Below are positions 59,568 to 64,000 of a stretch of 64,000 nt of DNA, piece after piece. A model generated the notes under the pieces. That model made no database searches and was not told the DNA's origin. It was given only the letters and a program-made list of their open reading frames with translations. Numbering within the stretch: the stretch's first letter is position 1; the number at the start of each line of letters is the position of its first letter. A program made the position numbers and the translations under genes. The DNA comes from Streptomyces lincolnensis (GTDB lineage Bacteria > Actinomycetota > Actinomycetes > Streptomycetales > Streptomycetaceae), in NCBI RefSeq assembly GCF_021173675.1, contig NZ_JAIHON010000008.1, forward strand, positions 62,001 through 126,000, given 5' to 3'.

Positions 59568-61181
59568 ATGGACCTCGACTTCGACAACTGGGTCGCCGTG
59601 GTCAGTATCGCGATCCCCTCCCTGGCGTTCCTCTGGGAGTTCGCGGTCGTCGGCCGCAAGCGGCTCGGTTACCGCGTGCAGATGGACGCGCTCGCCGCCG
59701 ACGCGACCCAGTCGCCGTACGCCGGAGTGCTGCGGGACATGCAGCGGGACGGCCACCGGCTGAAGGACCCCTCCTTCGTCCTGCTGCGGATCGAGAACGC
59801 GGGCTCGGCGCCGATCGAGGACACCGACTACCTGACCCGTGGCACCAACCCCTGCGGGATCACGGTCACCTTCCGGGACCGCCAGGTCGCCGGTCTCGTC
59901 GTGACCCATCTCAGCCAGCCGGAGCTGGAGACCTTCTTCACGCCGGAGGACGAGGGCTTCGGCTACCAGAACGTCGAGGAGGGCGACCTGCGCAGGGGAG
60001 TGGTCAGGCTGCCGAAGGCGAAGCTGCCGCTGCGGGCCGAGTACAAGGTGCTCGTCGTGCTGGAGCGCTGGACGGACGACGACACCGGCGCGCCCTTCCC
60101 CAGGCCGGTCTTCGTCGGCGCCGTCGGCGGGCCCCGCCGCTGGTTCGAGCCGCTGGTCCGGTACTTCAGGTTCAAGCTGGCCCGCACCGAGAGCCATGTC
60201 TTCGCCTCCCGCCCGGCCTGGATCGGCATAGGGCTGCTGGCGCTGGCGGTCACCGCCCAGAGCATCACCCTGTTCCTGCCCGAGAACCGCACCCCGCTGG
60301 ACTGCGTCGGCGGAACGCTTCACCTCAACGGTTCCACCGCCTTCGCGCCCGCCGTCCGGGAGGCCGCCGCCCGCTACGAGGAGGCCTGCCAGGGCGCCGA
60401 CGTGAGCATCCCCATCGACGAGGGCACCTTCGACGGCAGCGGCGAGGGCCTGGCCGACCTGGAGAAGGCCGGCCGGGACAGGAAGATCGAGGTGGGCGAC
60501 GGACTCGGCGACCACATCACCTTCGCGGACGGCATCGTCGGCGGCGACCACGCCCGCGTGCTCAGCCGGGCCATCGCCTACTCCGTGTTCACCCTCGTCG
60601 TCAACAAGGACGCGGGCGTCGGCAACCTCACCCCCGACCAGATCCGCCGCCTGTACGCCGGGAAGGTCAGGAACTGGTCCCAGCTGGGCGGCGCCGACGT
60701 CCCCGTCCACCTCGTCAACCGGCACGTCACCTCCGGAACCCGCAGCGCCCTCGTCTCCCGCGTCCTGGACAAGAAGCAGCCACTCGGACCCACGGTGGAG
60801 AACTGCGCCGCCCTGGAGGAGGACGGCTACGGCGTCTGCGAGGTCGACAGCACCCAGACCATGCTGGAGACCGTGGCCGGGACCCCCGGCGCCCTCGGCT
60901 ACAGCGAGGTCAGCAGCGCCGCGGCGAAGACCAAGGAGGACGAGCACATCGTCCAGCTGCCCATCGCCAGCCAGCGGGCCACCCTGGACGCCGTCGAGAA
61001 CGGCGACTACCCGTACTGGCAGACCGAGTTCGCCTACACCTACGGCGAGCCGCCCGCCGGCTCCGTCGCCGCCGCCTTCCTGACCTACCTCACCGACCAG
61101 GGCGGCAGGGACGTCCTGCGCGAATACGGCAACCGGCTCTGCTCGGAGGTCGAGAATCCCTACGTCTGCGAGCCGACGTAA
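59568..61181 (+). CDS. Membrane-tethered phosphate-binding-protein-like sensor (PstS-type domain)
   Basis: This is a 537-residue protein. A membrane helix is at about 7-27. A cytoplasmic-looking domain at 28-215 is of unrecognised type (VLLRIENAGSAPIEDTDYL). A second helix sits at 217-238. Then an external PstS-like binding domain runs from 245 to the end (LHLNGSTAFAPAVREAAARYEE, DQIRRLYAGKVRNWSQLGG, VNRHVTSGTRSALVSRVL). In free PstS proteins these loops bind phosphate. No pst transport genes adjoin, so sensing rather than uptake is likely. GGGGGGAT precedes the ATG. It is followed 98 bp later by another membrane protein gene. Confidence 0.82.
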   Translation: MDLDFDNWVAVVSIAIPSLAFLWEFAVVGRKRLGYRVQMDALAADATQSPYAGVLRDMQRDGHRLKDPSFVLLRIENAGSAPIEDTDYLTRGTNPCGITVTFRDRQVAGLVVTHLSQPELETFFTPEDEGFGYQNVEEGDLRRGVVRLPKAKLPLRAEYKVLVVLERWTDDDTGAPFPRPVFVGAVGGPRRWFEPLVRYFRFKLARTESHVFASRPAWIGIGLLALAVTAQSITLFLPENRTPLDCVGGTLHLNGSTAFAPAVREAAARYEEACQGADVSIPIDEGTFDGSGEGLADLEKAGRDRKIEVGDGLGDHITFADGIVGGDHARVLSRAIAYSVFTLVVNKDAGVGNLTPDQIRRLYAGKVRNWSQLGGADVPVHLVNRHVTSGTRSALVSRVLDKKQPLGPTVENCAALEEDGYGVCEVDSTQTMLETVAGTPGALGYSEVSSAAAKTKEDEHIVQLPIASQRATLDAVENGDYPYWQTEFAYTYGEPPAGSVAAAFLTYLTDQGGRDVLREYGNRLCSEVENPYVCEPT

Positions 61182-61279
61182 CCCCCTTCAACCCCCCGCC
61201 CGGCACCCACACCTCCCGCCTGGCCTGCGCTACCGTCGTCCCACGGGGTATCCAACGCACCGACCCCGGAGGGGACTTC

Positions 61280-62353
61280 GTGGGTATCGAGAGCGACCAG
61301 GTCGTCTACGAGTATCTGAGCCGCGTCGGCGACGTGGCGCAGCAGCGGCAGTTGCCGTCGTCCACCCGGATGCGCCTGGTCTCGGAGCTGCGCAACGAGA
61401 TCGACCGGCGGCGGTCCAAGGCGCCCGTCGACAGTCCGGCCGCCGTCCGCCGCATCATCGCCCGGCTCGGCAGTCCGGACGAGGTCGTCGACGCGGCGGG
61501 AGACGGCACCCGGCCCGCGGCCGTGGCGGAGGAACCGGCCGCCGCCGTGCCCGTCCAACGGGACGGCCAGAGCGAGGACACCGGCCGGTCCAGGCGGCTG
61601 CGCCGGGCCGTGCCCCGCCCCCGCCCCGCCGCCCCGGACCCCGACGTCGTCTCCCCGCCGCACTTCGCGAGCACCGACGAACTCGGGGACAGCGCGACCC
61701 AGCCCGACTGGTGGCGGGTGGACGACAGCCCCTTCGGAGTCGGGGACAGCGTGCCCGGCTTCGTCGGCGGCGTGGAGATCCCGGAACTGCTGAAGCCCCC
61801 GCCACCGAAGGAGACGGAGAAGGAGAAGGAGGAGACGGCAGCGGAGAAGGCGGCCGCCGCACCCCCGGCCGTCGAGAAGACCCCGGGCAAGCCAGGCAGG
61901 ACCTGGTGGAAGCCCACACCGGCCGCATCCGCCGCATCGGCCAAGGAGACGGTGGCCGACACCCCCGCTCCTCCGCCCCGCCGCCGCCTGCTGCCCCGCC
62001 GCACGGCCGTCGGTACCGGCTGGAACAACCCCTTCCTGCTCCTGGCCGCCGCGCTCCTCGTCGTCGGCGCGATCCTCGGCAACTGGATCGCCCTCGTCCT
62101 CGGCTGGGCCATCGCCTACGCCTCCCGCCGCCTCAGCGACGCCGAGACCAAGTGGGCGGTCGTCATCCTCCCCAGCCTCTCCCTCGCGGCCGGCGTCCTG
62201 TGGCTCTGGGGCCGCACCGAGGGCCGCTGGGGCACCCCCATCCCCGAGGGCCACATGAACGCGGCCATCGGCGAGACCTGGCCCTGGGTGGTCCGGGGCG
62301 CGGCGGTGACATCGGCACTGTTCCTGGTGTGGCGGTCACAGCGCCGGAGGTGA
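61280..62353 (+). CDS. Membrane protein with HAAS-like N-terminus and C-terminal helices
   Basis: This is a 357-residue protein. Residues 1-62 are helical and resemble the HAAS/DUF1700-type module found in membrane-signalling proteins (VVYEYLSRVGDVAQQRQLPSSTRMRL... with SPDEVVDAAG). Residues 63-245 are disordered, rich in Pro, Lys, Glu and Ala. Then three or four hydrophobic helices lie at about 249-283, 292-311 and 333-355. No enzymatic motif. GTG 61280 has GGAGGGG five bases upstream. Same strand as the PstS-like gene; the pair could form a sensing unit. Confidence 0.78.
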   Translation: MGIESDQVVYEYLSRVGDVAQQRQLPSSTRMRLVSELRNEIDRRRSKAPVDSPAAVRRIIARLGSPDEVVDAAGDGTRPAAVAEEPAAAVPVQRDGQSEDTGRSRRLRRAVPRPRPAAPDPDVVSPPHFASTDELGDSATQPDWWRVDDSPFGVGDSVPGFVGGVEIPELLKPPPPKETEKEKEETAAEKAAAAPPAVEKTPGKPGRTWWKPTPAASAASAKETVADTPAPPPRRRLLPRRTAVGTGWNNPFLLLAAALLVVGAILGNWIALVLGWAIAYASRRLSDAETKWAVVILPSLSLAAGVLWLWGRTEGRWGTPIPEGHMNAAIGETWPWVVRGAAVTSALFLVWRSQRRR

Positions 62354-62408
62354 CAGGTCACACCCCGCGGATGCCTGCTGTTTGCACCCACTGGGCACAA
62401 TGGCCGAT

Positions 62409-63059
62409 ATGGCCTCCACGACCGAACCCGCCTCCGCCGCCACCGCCGCCCCGACCGTCGGCTTCGATCTCGACATGACGCTCATCGACTCCCGGCCCGG
62501 GATCCGCGCCTGCTACCAGGCGTTGGCCGAGCGGACGGGGGCGTACATCGACGCCGACCTGGCGGTGACCCGGCTGGGGCCGCCGCTCGTGGAGGAGTTG
62601 GTGCACTGGTTCCCGGCGGAGCAGGTGGCGGCCATGGCCGATCTGTACCGCTCGATGTACCCGTCGATCGCCATCGCCGCGAGCCCCGCGATGCCCGGCG
62701 CCCGGGAGGCGATCGCCGCCGTACGGGAGGCCGGCGGGCGGGCGATCGTCGTCACCGCGAAGTTCGAGCCGAACGCCAAGCTGCACCTGGAGCACCTGGG
62801 CATCGAACCGGACGCGGTCATCGGCGACCTGTGGGCGGAGCAGAAGGCGGAGGCGCTGCGCGAGCACGGGGCTGGCGTCTACGTCGGCGACCACCTCGGG
62901 GACATCCGGGGGGCCCGGGCCGCGGACGCCCTGTCGGTCGCGGTGGCCACGGGTCCGTGCGACGCGGGGGAGCTGACCGAGGCCGGCGCGGACGTCGTCC
63001 TCGCGGATCTGACCGAGTTCCCGGAGTGGCTCGCGGCCTACCTCCCCGCCCGCGCCTGA
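62409..63059 (+). CDS. HAD-superfamily hydrolase (phosphoglycolate-phosphatase-like)
   Basis: This 216-residue protein has motif I GFDLDMTLIDSRPG (nucleophile Asp and acid Asp). A helical cap follows (CYQALAERTGAYIDADLAVTRLG), then Thr of motif II in IVVTAKFEPNAKLHL, the Lys in AEQKAEAL, and GDHLGDIRGARAAD as motif IV. Likely substrates are phosphorylated metabolites such as phosphoglycolate; specificity unknown. ATG 62409 is preceded by CACAAT at seven bases; an ATG at 62400 is in frame. It overlaps the convergent small membrane gene by 22 bases. Confidence 0.88.
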   Translation: MASTTEPASAATAAPTVGFDLDMTLIDSRPGIRACYQALAERTGAYIDADLAVTRLGPPLVEELVHWFPAEQVAAMADLYRSMYPSIAIAASPAMPGAREAIAAVREAGGRAIVVTAKFEPNAKLHLEHLGIEPDAVIGDLWAEQKAEALREHGAGVYVGDHLGDIRGARAADALSVAVATGPCDAGELTEAGADVVLADLTEFPEWLAAYLPARA

Positions 63060-63286
63060 CGCCGTCCCGCCGCGATCGACCGGAAAACCCCGGCACCGGC
63101 GACCAGGAACCCGACGCCCATGAGCATGCTCAGTCCGAACATGTACGTCGGAAAAGGCGTCGTACCGAGAAGAAACGGGGCCACCGTGACGAGAGTGGCC
63201 ACGGCACCGATGAAGAACAGGACAGCACCGGCGCGGATCAGTCGGTCACCGGGCTCGGCGGAATTCGTTTGGGTTTTGTCACGCAC
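63038..63286 (-). CDS. Small two-helix membrane protein
   Basis: This 82-residue protein has two hydrophobic helices, at about 17-39 (LIRAGAVLFFIGAVATLVTVA) and 44-64 (PTYMFGLSMLMGVGFLVAG), and a basic tail (RSIAAGRRQARAGR). It is probably a membrane protein of the common DUF-type hairpin kind with no known role. GTG 63286 is chosen because TACCCT lies six bases before it; a TTG at 63319 would add eleven implausible residues. Convergent overlap with the HAD gene. Confidence 0.7.
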   Translation of the reverse strand: MRDKTQTNSAEPGDRLIRAGAVLFFIGAVATLVTVAPFLLGTTPFPTYMFGLSMLMGVGFLVAGAGVFRSIAAGRRQARAGR

Positions 63287-63448
63287 CGGACCAGGGTAGT
63301 TCCCAGCGCGAAGGAACAACCGGGCGACGTCTTGTCACCGGCCTGAAGACCATTAGCCTTGGTACCGGCGGGTCCGACGACCCGCCCGAGTGCTATCAAG
63401 AGCCGTTTCAGAAGCAGTTTTCCGACGAGTACGAGGACGAGGACAGAC

Positions 63449-63832
63449 GTGCCTACCGGCAAGGTCAAGTGGTTCAACAGCGAGAAGGGCTTCGGCTTTC
63501 TCTCCCGCGACGACGGCGGTGACGTCTTCGTCCATTCCTCGGTCCTCCCCGCCGGAGTCGAGACACTCAAGCCGGGGCAGCGAGTTGAGTTCGGAGTGGT
63601 CGCCGGCCAGCGCGGTGACCAGGCCCTTTCCGTCGTCATCCTCGATCCGACGCCGTCGGTGGCGGCCGCGACCCGCAAGAAACCGGACGAACTCGCCTCC
63701 ATCGTCCAGGACTTGACGACCCTGCTGGAGAACATCACGCCGATGCTGGAGCGGGGCCGCTACCCCGACAAGGCCGCCGGCAAGAAGATCGCGGGCCTGC
63801 TGCGCGCGGTCGCCGACCAACTCGACGTATAA
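63449..63832 (+). CDS. Cold-shock domain protein with helical C-terminal extension
   Basis: This is a 127-residue protein. Residues 1-66 are a cold-shock OB-fold (VPTGKVKWFNSEKGFGFLSRDD, then VFVHSSVLPAGV and PGQRVEFGVVAGQRG). The last 55 residues are helical (DELASIVQDLTTLLENITPMLERGRY, then KKIAGLLRAVADQL). It is longer than the 65-70-residue CspA type, the two-part form found throughout actinobacteria (CspB/CspA2 like). GTG 63449 has GAGGAC seven bases upstream. It is convergent with mqnD. Confidence 0.88.
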   Translation: MPTGKVKWFNSEKGFGFLSRDDGGDVFVHSSVLPAGVETLKPGQRVEFGVVAGQRGDQALSVVILDPTPSVAAATRKKPDELASIVQDLTTLLENITPMLERGRYPDKAAGKKIAGLLRAVADQLDV

Positions 63833-63834
63833 CC

Positions 63835-63850
63835 ACGTCCTACGGGACGT
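63835..63850. terminator. Small hairpin between the convergent cold-shock gene and mqnD
   Basis: acgtcc-tacg-ggacgt is a perfect 6-bp stem with a 4-base loop in the 21-bp gap. It may serve as a weak bidirectional terminator. Confidence 0.4.
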
Positions 63851-63853
63851 TTC

Positions 63854-64000
63854 CTACGGAAATTCCAGCGCGCCGGGGCCGAGGGGCGGCACCAGCCCCT
63901 CGGCCGCGGCACGCGTGAGCAAGCCGCGGATCGCCGCATAGCCGTCCTCACCGAGGTCGGCGGTGAACTCGTTGACGTACAGACCGATGTGCTGGTCGGC
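63854..64000 (-). CDS. mqnD: 1,4-dihydroxy-6-naphthoate synthase, C-terminal end (cut by window edge)
   Basis: The last 48 codons are present: DQHIGLYVNEFTADLGEDGY, then AAIRGLLTRAAAEGLVPPLG and the tail GALEFP. This is the C-terminus of MqnD, a periplasmic-binding-protein fold enzyme that converts cyclic de-hypoxanthine futalosine to 1,4-dihydroxy-6-naphthoate in the alternative menaquinone pathway used by Streptomyces. In S. coelicolor mqnD lies beside a cold-shock gene, matching this order. Recognition is from memory on a short segment. Confidence 0.8.
   Translation of the reverse strand, partial: ADQHIGLYVNEFTADLGEDGYAAIRGLLTRAAAEGLVPPLGPGALEFP

Overview
The window is chromosomal DNA from a Streptomyces or a very close relative. 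GC content is very high throughout, GTG and one TTG start codons are used, and many start codons lie only 6-7 bases after a -10-like hexamer with no ribosome binding site. The families are typical of the genus: CdgB-type diguanylate cyclase, DasR-type boxes around nagK/nagA, Scr1/DUF397 pair, DUF3263, groEL2 under CIRCE elements, mycothiol-dependent isomerase fold, and the end of the futalosine-pathway gene mqnD. From memory the order terD - arfB ... cdgB - nagA/nagK - ots genes - thrC - cold shock - groEL2 ... murQ ... cold shock - mqnD matches the S. coelicolor chromosome core around SCO4277-SCO4326. This correspondence is recollection and was not searched.

Layout. 0-9.2 kb: small-molecule enzymes (DUF4037, two acetyltransferases, aminoglycoside-type kinase, rhomboid-like protein, two FAD amine-oxidase-like enzymes, quinone reductase), a pentapeptide-repeat protein and a lipoprotein M1 peptidase. 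9.2-13.5 kb: TerD, the ribosome-rescue hydrolase ArfB, an ECF41-like sigma factor with its probable own promoter, an acetyltransferase and a flavin reductase. 13.5-24.9 kb: signalling and sugar metabolism: cdgB behind a Crp/BldD-type palindrome, a membrane CBM-like protein, a PfkB sugar kinase, nagA-nagK with two DasR-type boxes, an orphan sugar-binding lipoprotein, otsB and otsA (trehalose) and a glucosyl-3-phosphoglycerate synthase. 25-29.6 kb: a SAM riboswitch, threonine synthase, a CysO-like sulfur carrier, a cold-shock protein, and groEL2 behind two phased CIRCE elements.

29.6-41.4 kb: OYE-type flavoenzyme, phosphodiesterase and carboxylesterase, followed by an accessory-looking stretch: zinc-motif protein, Uma2 nuclease-like protein, DNA-binding protein, a large HTH-STAND NTPase-WD40 protein, two small secreted Cys-containing proteins, and a Scr1/DUF397 pair. 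41.4-51.8 kb: aldo/keto reductase, murQ and its divergent RpiR-type regulator with paired operators, small hypothetical genes, a giant Tat-exported propeller-amidohydrolase, an isomerase-acetyltransferase fusion, an HD-domain protein, a mycothiol-dependent isomerase and CutC behind a DasR-like box. 51.8-64 kb: nucleic-acid machinery (HelD motor, XPB helicase, a helicase-associated/WYL protein) interleaved with tiny secreted peptides, then a membrane-tethered phosphate-binding-like protein with a membrane partner, a HAD phosphatase, a second cold-shock protein and the 3' end of mqnD.

Recurring theme. Amino-sugar recycling appears in three places (nagA/nagK, murQ/murR, and cutC with a DasR-like box). 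Regulatory DNA is rich and readable. At least five copies of a dispersed intergenic repeat occur, one of which forms the N-terminal codons of nagA. No tRNA, rRNA, CRISPR array, transposase or integrase was recognised.
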